Source: Fervidibacillus halotolerans | GTDB taxonomy: Bacteria > Bacillota > Bacilli > Bacillales > Caldibacillaceae | NCBI RefSeq assembly: GCF_026547205.1 | Contig: NZ_CP106877.1 | Span: 574,001 to 638,000, forward strand | Direction of reading: 5' to 3' | Length of the DNA stretch: 64,000 bases | Shown here: positions 48,288 through 57,116 of the stretch, in pieces | Layout: every line of letters begins with the position of its first letter | Position numbering within the stretch: the first letter of the stretch is position 1 | Translations under genes and position numbers: made by a program | The notes under the pieces: generated by a model | What the model was told of the DNA's origin: nothing | Databases searched by the model: none | The model's input: the letters and a program-made list of their open reading frames with translations, nothing else

Positions 48288-49926
48288 AAATCGGGATATT
48301 TGGTCCGTCATTACGATCGCTATTTTAATATTATATGCAATTATTCTCATTTTTCCTCTTTTTACGATCTTAAAAGAAAGTGTCGTAGGTGGGGAAAGTG
48401 GCCAGTTTTCGTTGGAATATTTTGCAAAATTTTTTAGCAAAAAATATTATTATGGCACGTTATTTAACAGTTTAAAGGTTACCCTTAGTGTAACGATCCT
48501 TTCAGCAATTATCGCCATTCCGTTAGCTTATATCATGACAACAGTAAAAATAAAAGGAAGTGGATTTCTTCAAGGGTTAATTGTTATCTCGATGATGAGT
48601 CCACCGTTTATTGGCGCGTATTCTTGGATCTTGTTGTTAGGTAGGAATGGAGCGATTACAAATTTTTTGAAAGATACCTTTAATATTACAACTCCAGACA
48701 TATACGGTTTTACAGGAATCGTCCTCGTTTTAACGTTACAATTAACACCCCTTATCTTCCTTTATTTGATGGGGGCGTTAAAAAGCATCGATAATTCCCT
48801 TTTGGAAGCTGCTGAAAGTATGGGGTGTGTCGGGTATAAAAAAATCATTAAAATCGTCGTTCCTCTTCTTATTCCGACCTTGTTATCTGGTGCTTTACTC
48901 GTCTTTATGCGTGCGTTGGCAGACTTTGGAACGCCGATGTTAATTGGAGAAGGCTACAAAACGATTCCGGTTTTGATCTTCAACGAGTTTATTAGTGAAA
49001 TGGGCGGAGATGATGCATTTGCAGCTGCCATAAGTGTAATAGTTATCATTCTAGCCTTAACGGTCTTCTTAATACAAAAATATGTTTCCAATCGAAAAGC
49101 ATTTTCCATGAATTCCCTGAATCCAATTCAAGCGAAAAAGGAAAAAGGTTGGAAAAACTTCTGGGCTCATTTTTACGTGTATTTATATGTGGCTTTAGCC
49201 TTTTTGCCCCAACTGTATGTGATGTATACCGCTTTTTTGAAAACGAGCGGAAGAATTTTTGTCAAAGGGTATTCACTCGATAGTTTTAAAATGGCCTATG
49301 AACGTGGAGGCGATGCGATTGCAAATACCTTTATGATCGGCTTTTCCGCCTTGGCATTGGTCATTCTTTTAGCAATTTTAATCGCTTATGTCACCGTTCG
49401 TCGCCGCAATTCCATGACAAATTTGTTGGATATTATCGCGATGATTCCTTACATCGTACCTGGATCTGTACTAGGGATTGCTTTATTGCTCAGTTTTAAT
49501 AAGCCACCAATTTTATTGAGTGGAACAGCTTTCATTATGATTATTGCGTTTGTCATCAGGCGTTTGCCGTATACGATCCGATCGAGTGCAGCGAACGTTC
49601 TCCAAATTAGTCCGAGTATTGAAGAAGCATCGATGAGTTTAGGGGCATCCAATTTTAAAACATTCTTTAAGATTACATTGCCGATGATGTTACCTGGTGT
49701 TATATCTGGAGCTATCTTGAGTTGGGTGACGATTATTAGCGAATTAAGCACATCGATTTTATTGTATACAGCTCGAACGAAAACGATGACCGTTGCTATA
49801 TATTCGGAAGTGATTCGTGGAAATTACGGTACTGCCGCGGCCTTATCAACTATTTTATCTGTCGTAACAATCGTGTCATTAATCATATTCTTTAAATTAA
49901 CTGGGAAAAAAGATGTCAGTATTTAA
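48271..49926 (+). CDS. ABC transporter permease with two fused membrane domains
   Basis: 551 residues with about 12 membrane helices. Two EAA loops are visible: EAAESMGCVGYKKIIKIVVP near residue 178 and EEASMSLGASNFKTFFKITLP near 450, so both halves of the channel are in one chain, as in FbpB/AfuB-type permeases. Starts at ATG 48271 (or 48274) inside the ATPase gene. Substrate follows from the binding protein; likely not iron. Confidence 0.92.
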   Translation: MMPNHKNRDIWSVITIAILILYAIILIFPLFTILKESVVGGESGQFSLEYFAKFFSKKYYYGTLFNSLKVTLSVTILSAIIAIPLAYIMTTVKIKGSGFLQGLIVISMMSPPFIGAYSWILLLGRNGAITNFLKDTFNITTPDIYGFTGIVLVLTLQLTPLIFLYLMGALKSIDNSLLEAAESMGCVGYKKIIKIVVPLLIPTLLSGALLVFMRALADFGTPMLIGEGYKTIPVLIFNEFISEMGGDDAFAAAISVIVIILALTVFLIQKYVSNRKAFSMNSLNPIQAKKEKGWKNFWAHFYVYLYVALAFLPQLYVMYTAFLKTSGRIFVKGYSLDSFKMAYERGGDAIANTFMIGFSALALVILLAILIAYVTVRRRNSMTNLLDIIAMIPYIVPGSVLGIALLLSFNKPPILLSGTAFIMIIAFVIRRLPYTIRSSAANVLQISPSIEEASMSLGASNFKTFFKITLPMMLPGVISGAILSWVTIISELSTSILLYTARTKTMTVAIYSEVIRGNYGTAAALSTILSVVTIVSLIIFFKLTGKKDVSI

Positions 49927-49945
49927 GATTGTTCGACAAAAAACT

Positions 49946-49974
49946 TTGATACGTTTTCTTTTTCACAATATGTT
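49946..49974 (+). promoter_or_regulatory. Promoter of the two-component system
   Basis: TTGATA (49946-49951), 17-base spacer, TATGTT (49969-49974). Lets the sensor and regulator be made separately from the transporter. Confidence 0.55.
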
Positions 49975-50035
49975 ACATTAATAATGACTACGTATGTTTA
50001 ATAGAAAAGAGCGAGAACAGAAGGAATGGACGCCT

Positions 50036-51727
50036 ATGATTTATAAAAGAAAAAACTTTAAAGAGGAAACGAAAACCCTTTTTCTTAAGTATGCTTTTAT
50101 ACCGGTTGTTTTATTGTTCTTGCTCTTTTTTGTTTTCTTAGTTTTCTTTCTGTTTGCTAAGCTTGTGTATGATACGAATCAGGCATCTAAACAAATTTAT
50201 GAGGAATTTACCACAGTATATGATGAATATCTCATTGAAGTAGAAAGGATGGCAACATTGCCAGCTGTTCAGGAATATTTACAAACGGGTAGGAACAGCA
50301 ATCTTGTTTTTGAAGCCTTTTATGATTTTAACAATGAACAAATGATTCGCAGCGTATTTCACCTCGTTGATTCCAGCGGGGATTTTCTACTTTCATCTAA
50401 AACCCCTGAAAATGATACGACAGATTTTAATTTGACGAATTTTATCCGAAGGTTAAAAAACTATCCGGAGGAAATTTTAATTGGTACGGGAGAAACGGCG
50501 TATACCCACGGGGAAGTGGCTGTATTTAGTATAGGAAAGGCGATTATATATGGAGGGGAAGTCCGTGGTTTCCTTATTTTTCAATGGATGGAAAGTGACC
50601 TATTAGATCTATTATCCAAAGATTATTCGGACATTTCTGTTGTAACAGATCAATATAACAATATTATCGTTACGACAAATCGATTAGCGAAAAATTTTAT
50701 TAATAAATTTATTCCTACTTATACTTCCGATCAATTCGTCGATATAAAAAATAGTAAATATTTCATTCGCCTCGTTGAAACAGACAAGTATCCTTTTAAA
50801 GTTTATTCTTTGAATATGCTCATTATTGAACCTTTATACATCCTTTTGTACATCGTATTTGCCGGTTTAATCGGATTGACCCTGTATTTTTTCTTGAATT
50901 ATTTGGCGGAAAAAATGTCCTCCCAAAATAGTCGTTCGATTGAAAAGTTGATGGAAGGTGTCAATCGCCTGAAGGAAGGGAAGCTAGATTCGTATGTCCA
51001 TTTAAAAACAGGGGATGAATTTGAAGTATTAGCGAACCAATTTAATAATATGCTTGACCATTTAAACTCATTGATGAAACGAAATGAAGAACTGTCGAAT
51101 ATTCGAAGAATTAATGAAATTAAATTTTTAGAAAGCCAGTTCAATCCCCATTTTTTGTTTAATGCTTTAGAAACGATTCGTTATACGATGTTTATGGATA
51201 CGAAAAAGGCAGAACATATTATCTTAACCTTATCGAAATTGTTGCGATACAGTATTAATAAAGATCAGCAAATCGTTTTGTTTAAGCATGATTTGGATTA
51301 TATTGTTGATTATTTAAGTTTGCATAAACTGCGATACAATGAACGGCTAGAATATGAAATCCGTGTGCCAGAATCTATCCAATATTCCTTCGTGCCGAAA
51401 TTATTGTTACAACCAATAATTGAAAATTCGATCAAATTTGGCTATCGAACGAAATCCCATTTAAAAATTTCGATTGAGGGGATTCAAGAGGGAAATGAAA
51501 TTCTTTTAAAGGTAATCGATAACGGGAGCGGGATTAGTCAGGAAAAAATGGAAGAAATTCAAAAGATTCTTTCTGGTAAGAAAAAATCAGGCGAACATAT
51601 CGGTTTGTTAAACGCACATAAACGGCTTGCTTTACAGTATGGCGAGCATTACGGACTTACCATTCATAGTGATTTTGGGAAAGGAACGGAAGTAATATTA
51701 AAACTCCCATTTAAAAATAGTATGTGA
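50036..51727 (+). CDS. YesM-type sensor histidine kinase
   Basis: 563 residues. TM helix at about 16-45, an extracellular sensor of about 220 residues, a second TM around 265-285, HAMP, then a His_kinase domain with ESQFNPHFLFNALETIR (His372) and an HATPase part with QPIIENSIKFG and DNGSGI. This LytS/YesM type mostly senses sugars, often with the help of a binding protein. ATG 50036 follows AAGGAA (50021-50026); an upstream ATG (49994) has no site. Pairs with the next gene. Confidence 0.92.
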   Translation: MIYKRKNFKEETKTLFLKYAFIPVVLLFLLFFVFLVFFLFAKLVYDTNQASKQIYEEFTTVYDEYLIEVERMATLPAVQEYLQTGRNSNLVFEAFYDFNNEQMIRSVFHLVDSSGDFLLSSKTPENDTTDFNLTNFIRRLKNYPEEILIGTGETAYTHGEVAVFSIGKAIIYGGEVRGFLIFQWMESDLLDLLSKDYSDISVVTDQYNNIIVTTNRLAKNFINKFIPTYTSDQFVDIKNSKYFIRLVETDKYPFKVYSLNMLIIEPLYILLYIVFAGLIGLTLYFFLNYLAEKMSSQNSRSIEKLMEGVNRLKEGKLDSYVHLKTGDEFEVLANQFNNMLDHLNSLMKRNEELSNIRRINEIKFLESQFNPHFLFNALETIRYTMFMDTKKAEHIILTLSKLLRYSINKDQQIVLFKHDLDYIVDYLSLHKLRYNERLEYEIRVPESIQYSFVPKLLLQPIIENSIKFGYRTKSHLKISIEGIQEGNEILLKVIDNGSGISQEKMEEIQKILSGKKKSGEHIGLLNAHKRLALQYGEHYGLTIHSDFGKGTEVILKLPFKNSM

Positions 51728-51840
51728 GTCCAACAATTGAAACCAGATTTAACGATCAACTGTTCATCGATTAATGCAATCAATCGAGGATTCGAGTCAA
51801 AAGGACAAAAGTGAATGCCAAATCAGGTAGGGGGTTAAAA

Positions 51841-52656
51841 ATGTTTAAAATCGTTTTAATTGAAGATGAAGACATCATTCGAAATGGATTAAAGTTCTCT
51901 ATCGATTGGGCAGCCCTCGATTGTACAATCGTTGGGGAAGCGAAAAACGGGGAAGAAGGAATTTCTGTGATCGAGGCGTGTAACCCGGATATCGTTTTTT
52001 TAGATATTAATATGCCAGTTAAAAACGGTCTTGAATTATTAGAGGACTGTGATGGAAAGTTTTCCTTCAGTACTATAATCATATCCGGTTATAACGATTT
52101 TAAGTATGCACAAATGGCCATTAAGTTTGGAGTGACTGAATATTTATTAAAACCGGTGGATCGAACGGAACTGGTGGATGCATTAAATCGGGCAAAGTCA
52201 ATCGTCGAATTACGCAAAAACTACCGTTTAGTTGAAGAAAATATCAAAAACCCAGAAAGTATAGAAGTACTTCAAAAAAAATGGCTATTACGTGAACACA
52301 ATCAAACTTCTAAATACGTTGCGGAAATTATTCGATATATTCAATCCAATTACGATCAAAAAATTAGTATGAACGATTTGGTCGAACCACTCGGAATGAG
52401 CATCACATTTTTAAATCAAAAATTTAAAGAAGAAACAGGAATTACTTTTAACGACTTTTTAAATCGATATCGGGTTCATAAAGCGATGGAGATTTTAAAA
52501 AAAGGGAATATGAAAATTACAATTTTAGCTACGGAAGTCGGATTTAGTGATTATCGATATTTCATTCAAGTTTTCAAAAAATATACCGGAATGAATCCGA
52601 GCGACTTTGTGGAATATTTTAAAACGAAGAATGATGAAAATCGATCTTTTTTTTAA
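51841..52656 (+). CDS. YesN-type response regulator, AraC DNA-binding domain
   Basis: 271 residues. Receiver domain with acidic pocket EDED, phospho-acceptor Asp55 in FLDINMP and Lys in LLKPVD; C-terminal AraC double helix-turn-helix (MNDLVEPLGMSITFLNQKFKEETG; ILATEVGFSDYRYFIQVFKKYTG). The short linker is less than in long YesN proteins. GGGGGTT before ATG 51841. Probably activates the importer operon or the aldolase genes. Confidence 0.93.
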   Translation: MFKIVLIEDEDIIRNGLKFSIDWAALDCTIVGEAKNGEEGISVIEACNPDIVFLDINMPVKNGLELLEDCDGKFSFSTIIISGYNDFKYAQMAIKFGVTEYLLKPVDRTELVDALNRAKSIVELRKNYRLVEENIKNPESIEVLQKKWLLREHNQTSKYVAEIIRYIQSNYDQKISMNDLVEPLGMSITFLNQKFKEETGITFNDFLNRYRVHKAMEILKKGNMKITILATEVGFSDYRYFIQVFKKYTGMNPSDFVEYFKTKNDENRSFF

Positions 52657-52662
52657 AAAACC

Positions 52663-52691
52663 TTTACAAAATAAGAAATGTCATTTATATT
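52663..52691 (+). promoter_or_regulatory. Promoter of the gntR-type regulator gene
   Basis: TTTACA (52663-52668), 17-base spacer, TATATT (52686-52691). The two palindromes lie just after the start point. Confidence 0.65.
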
Positions 52692-52705
52692 AGAAGTGTA
52701 GAAGG

Positions 52706-52717
52706 TGGTTATAACCA
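52706..52717. promoter_or_regulatory. Palindrome 1, likely operator of the GntR-type regulator
   Basis: TGGTTATAACCA, a perfect 12-base palindrome just downstream of the promoter. A related half-palindrome GTTATGATAAC (53498-53508) precedes agaS. Confidence 0.5.
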
Positions 52718-52724
52718 AAAATAA

Positions 52725-52736
52725 CTACTATAGTAG
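52725..52736. promoter_or_regulatory. Palindrome 2, likely operator of the GntR-type regulator
   Basis: CTACTATAGTAG, a perfect 12-base palindrome whose centre is 19 bases from that of palindrome 1. It abuts the AGGAGG ribosome site (52735-52740). Confidence 0.5.
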
Positions 52737-52748
52737 GAGGTAATTACC

Positions 52749-53468
52749 ATTTTACAAAGGGGAAGTAAAGTTCCTTTATATTATCAGTTAATGGAAGATA
52801 TAATTAAAAAGATTGAAAATAAATTTTATAAAGAACATGATCAATTGCCATCTGAACGGGATTTATGTTCAATGTATGGAACGAGTCGAATCACCGTTCG
52901 CCAAGCATTACAAGAATTGGAGCGAGAAGGATATATTTATAAGATTCAAGGAAAAGGTACGTATGTAGCTTCAAAATCATACAATCAAAAGTTGATTAAA
53001 TTATATAGCTTTACCGATGAAATGAAAAAACTAGGGAAAAATCCGTCGACGAAAGTTTTATCTTTTACAATTATGTCCGTCGATGAATATTTAGCGGAGA
53101 AAATGAACCTGTTACCGAAAGAGGAAGTTTTTAAAATTGTTCGTTTACGGCTTGCTGATGGGGAACCGATGATGTATGAAACCACTATTTTACCGAAAAA
53201 ATGGTTTCCACATTTAACTGCGACAGACCTAGTACAAAGACCGATGTATGATATTTTCTTACACGATTACCAAGTGAAGGTAACGAGGGCAATTGAACAA
53301 TTTTCTGCAACAACCGTTCGCCAAGAAGAAGCAGAATATTTAAATTGTCGTACCAATCAACCAGCCTTGTTCCTTAAACGGTTTGCTTACTCCAACAGGG
53401 AATTGATCGAATATACAAAAAGTGTAGTTCGGGGTGACAAGTTTGTATATACTGTAGAGTTAACATAA
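52749..53468 (+). CDS. GntR/HutC-family regulator (UTRA domain), probable ATT start
   Basis: 239 residues if started at ATT 52749. N-terminal GntR winged helix (LPSERDLCSMYGTSRITVRQALQELEREGY, given in two parts: LPSERDLCSMYG and SRITVRQALQEL) and a C-terminal UTRA effector domain. The first ATG in frame (52791) has no ribosome site and would remove LQRGSKVPLYYQL, the usual GntR N-terminus. AGGAGG (52735-52740) is eight bases before ATT, which is the only sensible initiator. UTRA regulators typically bind phosphorylated sugars; next to agaS, an AgaR/NagR-like role is likely. Confidence 0.85.
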   Translation: MLQRGSKVPLYYQLMEDIIKKIENKFYKEHDQLPSERDLCSMYGTSRITVRQALQELEREGYIYKIQGKGTYVASKSYNQKLIKLYSFTDEMKKLGKNPSTKVLSFTIMSVDEYLAEKMNLLPKEEVFKIVRLRLADGEPMMYETTILPKKWFPHLTATDLVQRPMYDIFLHDYQVKVTRAIEQFSATTVRQEEAEYLNCRTNQPALFLKRFAYSNRELIEYTKSVVRGDKFVYTVELT

Positions 53469-53541
53469 GTATATACACCCCTTTTTTGTACAAACTGGTT
53501 ATGATAACATTACCAAAAAAGGATTAAATGGAGGGTCAGCG

Positions 53542-54717
53542 ATGTTTAACTTGACAATGGAAGAGTTAACGGAGAAAAAAGGAATATTTACAGCTAAGGA
53601 AATCGTTCAACAACCTGAAGTGTGGAGGAAAGTTTACGAAGATTTTATCGTCAAAAAAGAGCTTTTCAAAATGTTTATGAATGAAATTATAGAAAAACAT
53701 GAGCGTATACGAATCATCTTTACCGGGGCTGGAACATCTGCCTTTATTGGCGACACTATCGTCCCGGAATTAAGGTGTCAAGGTCAAAGTCAATATGAAT
53801 TTGAAGCGATTCCGACTACCGACATTGTTGCATCTCCAAAAAAATATTTAGTTGAGACGGATCCAACAATTCTCGTCTCCTTTGCACGATCGGGCAACAG
53901 TCCAGAAAGTGTGGCGGCAGTAAAAATCGCAAAAGAATATATTAATGATTTGTATCAAGTGGTTATTACATGCAATAAACAAGGGGAGTTAGCAAAAAAT
54001 ACCGTTGATGATCCAAAGAGCTTTCTATTCCTTTTGCCAGATGAAGCCCATGACAAAGGATTTGCCATGACAAGTAGTTTTTCAGGAATGGCATTGGCTG
54101 CATATTTACTGTTTTCGAGCGATTCTTCTTTTACGGATGAGGATATTGCACGACTTATTGAATCTGGAAAATCTATTATTCCCATTGTTGCAAATACGGT
54201 GGACGATCTTTTATCTTTCGACTTTAAAAGAATCGTATATTTAGGATCGGGCTCGTTCGGTCAGTTATCCCATGAAGCTGCTTTAAAAATGCTTGAGTTA
54301 ACGGCTGGTAAGACTGTAGCGATTCATGAGTCATCCCTCGGTTTTCGCCACGGACCAAAGTCGATTTTAAATGAAGAGACGCTTGTCGTTCTATTTGTAT
54401 CCCAAGACGAATACACAAAAAAATACGATTTGGACATGTTAAGAGAAATTAAAGGTGATGGAATGGCCAAAGTAGTTGTGTTGATGCCTAAAAAGGATGA
54501 AGAAATGGAGACATTTGCAGATTGGTTGATCCCGATTGAGCCGAAAAATGATAAGTGGAAAAATGATTTCCTATTAACAATTCAATATATTATTTTTGCT
54601 CAAACACTCGCTTTAAAAAAATCCCTTTCCCTAGGTATTACCCCAGATAACCCCAGTCCTGAAGGGAGAGTAAATCGTGTTGTGAAAGGTGTCACAATTT
54701 ATCCGTGGGAAAACTAA
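53542..54717 (+). CDS. agaS: SIS-domain sugar isomerase/deaminase, AgaS family
   Basis: 391 residues with two SIS domains: FTGAGTSAFIGD and SFARSGNSPESVAA in the first, GSGSFGQLSHEAALKMLELT and ESSLGFRHGPKS in the second. Matches AgaS, which converts galactosamine-6-phosphate to tagatose-6-phosphate plus ammonia in E. coli and streptococci. GGAGGG before the ATG. Followed by aldolase and LacC, the exact enzymes that use tagatose-6-phosphate. The GlmS-like glutaminase part is absent, so it is not a glucosamine synthase. Confidence 0.9.
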   Translation: MFNLTMEELTEKKGIFTAKEIVQQPEVWRKVYEDFIVKKELFKMFMNEIIEKHERIRIIFTGAGTSAFIGDTIVPELRCQGQSQYEFEAIPTTDIVASPKKYLVETDPTILVSFARSGNSPESVAAVKIAKEYINDLYQVVITCNKQGELAKNTVDDPKSFLFLLPDEAHDKGFAMTSSFSGMALAAYLLFSSDSSFTDEDIARLIESGKSIIPIVANTVDDLLSFDFKRIVYLGSGSFGQLSHEAALKMLELTAGKTVAIHESSLGFRHGPKSILNEETLVVLFVSQDEYTKKYDLDMLREIKGDGMAKVVVLMPKKDEEMETFADWLIPIEPKNDKWKNDFLLTIQYIIFAQTLALKKSLSLGITPDNPSPEGRVNRVVKGVTIYPWEN

Positions 54718-54973
54718 TCGGAGTTTTTTATAACTTGCAATTTTCTCCTGTTTTTCAAAAGTAGGAAGAAAATTAAGAAAAAATGTTTTCAAAACTGAAG
54801 TAAACTGGGACTTTCGACTGGTTAATTGATGGCGAGAAATACAATCTTAGGAACTGGAAGACTTCAAGTAAATCGTATGGTAGTCACCGATGGTAAGATG
54901 AAAAGGTTAAATTTTCAATGTGAAAACTATAAGTAAATGGTACTAGCTAAGAACTATTAGGGGGAACGAAATA

Positions 54974-55831
54974 ATGGCTTATTTAATGAATTCGAAAGAT
55001 CTTTTACGAAAAGCACAGCAGGAACGATATGCGGTTCCAGCGTTTAATATTCATAATTTAGAAACGATACAAACCGTTGTTGAAGCAGCAGTGGAACTTC
55101 GGTCTCCTGTTATTTTAGCAGCGACTCCCGGGACGATGGATTTTGCTGGTAGAGCGTATATACAAGCGATTGCAGAAACAGCGGCAAAGTTGAATGATAT
55201 CCCAATCGTTTTGCATTTAGATCACCATCATACGTATGAATCGATCGAGGAATCATTAAAATTAGGAACGAAATCTGTCATGATTGATGCGTCTCAAAAA
55301 AACTTTGAAGAAAATATTTCTATTACAAAAATGGTTGTAGAAACTGCCCATAAATACGGTGCAACGGTAGAGGCTGAATTAGGAAAATTAGTTGGACAAG
55401 AAGATGATTTAATCATTGATGATTGTGATTCAGCTTATACCGATCCTGATTTAGCCGTTGAATTTGTCGAACGAACGGGTGTGGACTCTCTAGCAGTGGC
55501 AATTGGAACAGCCCACGGATTATATAAATCGGAACCAAAACTTGACTTTGAAAGATTGACGAAGATTAGGGAGAAGGTTAGCGTTCCTCTCGTTTTACAT
55601 GGTGCATCCGGCGTTCCCAAAAAAGATGTTCAAAAATGTATTGAATTAGGCTGTACGAAGGTGAATATTTCAACCGAATTAAAGATTCCTTTTTCTTCCG
55701 GATTACGGGAATATCTTATCAATCATCCAGAAGAAATGGATCCGAGAAAATATATGAAACATGCAAAACAAGAAATGAAAAATGTCGCGATTGAGAAAAT
55801 CTTGATGTGTGGAAGCGCTGGAAAAGCATAA
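54974..55831 (+). CDS. gatY: Class II tagatose-1,6-bisphosphate aldolase (GatY/KbaY type)
   Basis: 285 residues. Zinc-site segments LHLDHHHTYESI, VEAELGKLVGQED and VDSLAVAIGTAHGLY, then LVLHGASGVPKKD and KVNISTELKI. The VDSLAVAIGTAHG block is typical of GatY/KbaY more than of fructose-bisphosphate aldolase FbaA. It would split tagatose-1,6-bisphosphate to glyceraldehyde-3-phosphate and dihydroxyacetone phosphate. GGGGGAA before the ATG. Activity on fructose-1,6-bisphosphate cannot be excluded. The 256-base gap after agaS holds no terminator. Confidence 0.88.
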   Translation: MAYLMNSKDLLRKAQQERYAVPAFNIHNLETIQTVVEAAVELRSPVILAATPGTMDFAGRAYIQAIAETAAKLNDIPIVLHLDHHHTYESIEESLKLGTKSVMIDASQKNFEENISITKMVVETAHKYGATVEAELGKLVGQEDDLIIDDCDSAYTDPDLAVEFVERTGVDSLAVAIGTAHGLYKSEPKLDFERLTKIREKVSVPLVLHGASGVPKKDVQKCIELGCTKVNISTELKIPFSSGLREYLINHPEEMDPRKYMKHAKQEMKNVAIEKILMCGSAGKA

Positions 55832-55842
55832 TTTTTACAAAC

Positions 55843-55871
55843 GGTGGGGACAAAAATCTCCACCTTTTTTA
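55843..55871 (+). terminator. Hairpin between aldolase and lacC
   Basis: GGTGGGGA (55843-55850) pairs with TCTCCACC (55857-55864), followed by six Ts. Would partly uncouple lacC from the aldolase gene. Confidence 0.75.
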
Positions 55872-55901
55872 TCAATTAATATGTAATTAGGAGTGAGTTA
55901 T

Positions 55902-56849
55902 ATGATTTTAACTGTAACGTTGAATCCCTCTGTCGATATTCGATACATGTTACCGACGTTTTTATTGGATGAAGTGAATCGAGTAGACAATATATCGAAA
56001 ACAGCAGGTGGGAAGGGATTGAATGTTAGTCGAGTATTAAAAATGTTAGGGGAAAAAGTTTCAGCGACCGGTTTCCTTGGCGGTGAATGTGGTGAATTTA
56101 TAAGAAAAAATATCGTAAAAGAAGGAATAATAAACGATTTTGTACCTATTTCATCAGAAACTCGCAATTGTATCGCAGTAATCCATGAAGGAAAACAAAC
56201 GGAAATTTTGGAATCGGGTCCTGTTATTACCGAAAGGGAATTAAATATGTTTTTAGAAAAATTTTCTTCCATCATTCATGATTTCCGCATCGTTACGGTT
56301 TCAGGGAGTCTCCCAAAAGGGATGCCTGATGATTTTTACTCGAAAATAATCGAAATATCGAATAAAGAAAATATACCGGTTTTATTAGATATTAATGGCC
56401 AATTGTTACAAAAAAACTTAGGGGGCAAATACAACCCAATTTTAATTAAGCCAAATAAAAAAGAACTAGAAGACTTTATCGGATTTCCAATTTTAAAGGA
56501 AAATGATATTTATAAAGCGATTCGAACACCGATTCTAAATAATATTGAATGGATTGTCGTTACTCTCGGTGCTGAAGGGGCCATTGTTAAACATCGGGAT
56601 GCATTGTATCGAGTATATCCTCCGAAAGTAAATGTAATCAATCCAGTCGGTTCCGGTGACTCTGTTTTGGCCGGTTTTGCCTCTGGAATTAGGAAAAACT
56701 TAGAAGATATACCGTTAATCAAATATGGAATAACAATGGGCGTGTTAAATGCGATGGAAAAGGAAACCGGTCGAATTAATCTGCATAAAATTGATTGGTG
56801 TATCCAAAATATGCGAGTCGATCGAATAGATGGATCATTGGGCCGGTAA
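55902..56849 (+). CDS. lacC: Tagatose-6-phosphate kinase (PfkB family)
   Basis: 315 residues, PfkB sugar kinase. MILTVTLNPSVDIRYML start, KTAGGKGLNVSRVLKMLG (given here as its first 18), ETRNCIAVIHEGKQTEILE typical of LacC, and the C-terminal catalytic VNPVGSGDSVLAG with the base Asp. Resemblance is closer to LacC than FruK in the ETRNCIA and LGMLNA-type (MGVLNAMEKETG) segments. AGGAGTGAG before ATG 55902. Phosphorylates tagatose-6-phosphate to the bisphosphate for the aldolase. Confidence 0.85.
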   Translation: MILTVTLNPSVDIRYMLPTFLLDEVNRVDNISKTAGGKGLNVSRVLKMLGEKVSATGFLGGECGEFIRKNIVKEGIINDFVPISSETRNCIAVIHEGKQTEILESGPVITERELNMFLEKFSSIIHDFRIVTVSGSLPKGMPDDFYSKIIEISNKENIPVLLDINGQLLQKNLGGKYNPILIKPNKKELEDFIGFPILKENDIYKAIRTPILNNIEWIVVTLGAEGAIVKHRDALYRVYPPKVNVINPVGSGDSVLAGFASGIRKNLEDIPLIKYGITMGVLNAMEKETGRINLHKIDWCIQNMRVDRIDGSLGR

Positions 56850-56855
56850 GGAAAA

Positions 56856-57101
56856 TTGAGGTTTTTCTCCAGTAGGATTATGCTAATGATAATTCGCTTT
56901 TTACATCCAATTGTGATAGAAATGTTATTTTGTCAGATAAACTCTTTTACGGTAAATGATTTAGGCAAACAGTTTACCATATTTGTCCATCGAAAAAAGT
57001 GCCATTATTCACTAGGAAATAATTTAGTACAAAATTTTCACACATTTGATCCTTTAAATCCAACTTATGGATGCGTAGCCGATTATTTTATCGAGGATTG
57101 A
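56856..57101 (+). CDS. Unrecognised small ORF after lacC
   Basis: 81 residues from TTG 56856, six bases after lacC, or fewer from an internal ATG. Hydrophobic start, then SFTVNDLGKQFTIFVHRKK and DPLNPTYGCVADYF. AAGGAAAA is a weak ribosome site. It could be a small protein or the end of a decayed gene. The frame ends just before a terminator, which is consistent with it being the last gene of the unit. Confidence 0.3.
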   Translation: MRFFSSRIMLMIIRFLHPIVIEMLFCQINSFTVNDLGKQFTIFVHRKKCHYSLGNNLVQNFHTFDPLNPTYGCVADYFIED

Positions 57102-57116
57102 ATTCGATCTTTTATT

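Noticed and set aside
46125..49926. Iron(III) transporter FbpABC as the function of the ABC genes
   Set aside because: Family resemblance is real, but the binding protein lacks adjacent tyrosines, there is a cre site and no Fur box was seen, and the neighbours are sugar genes.
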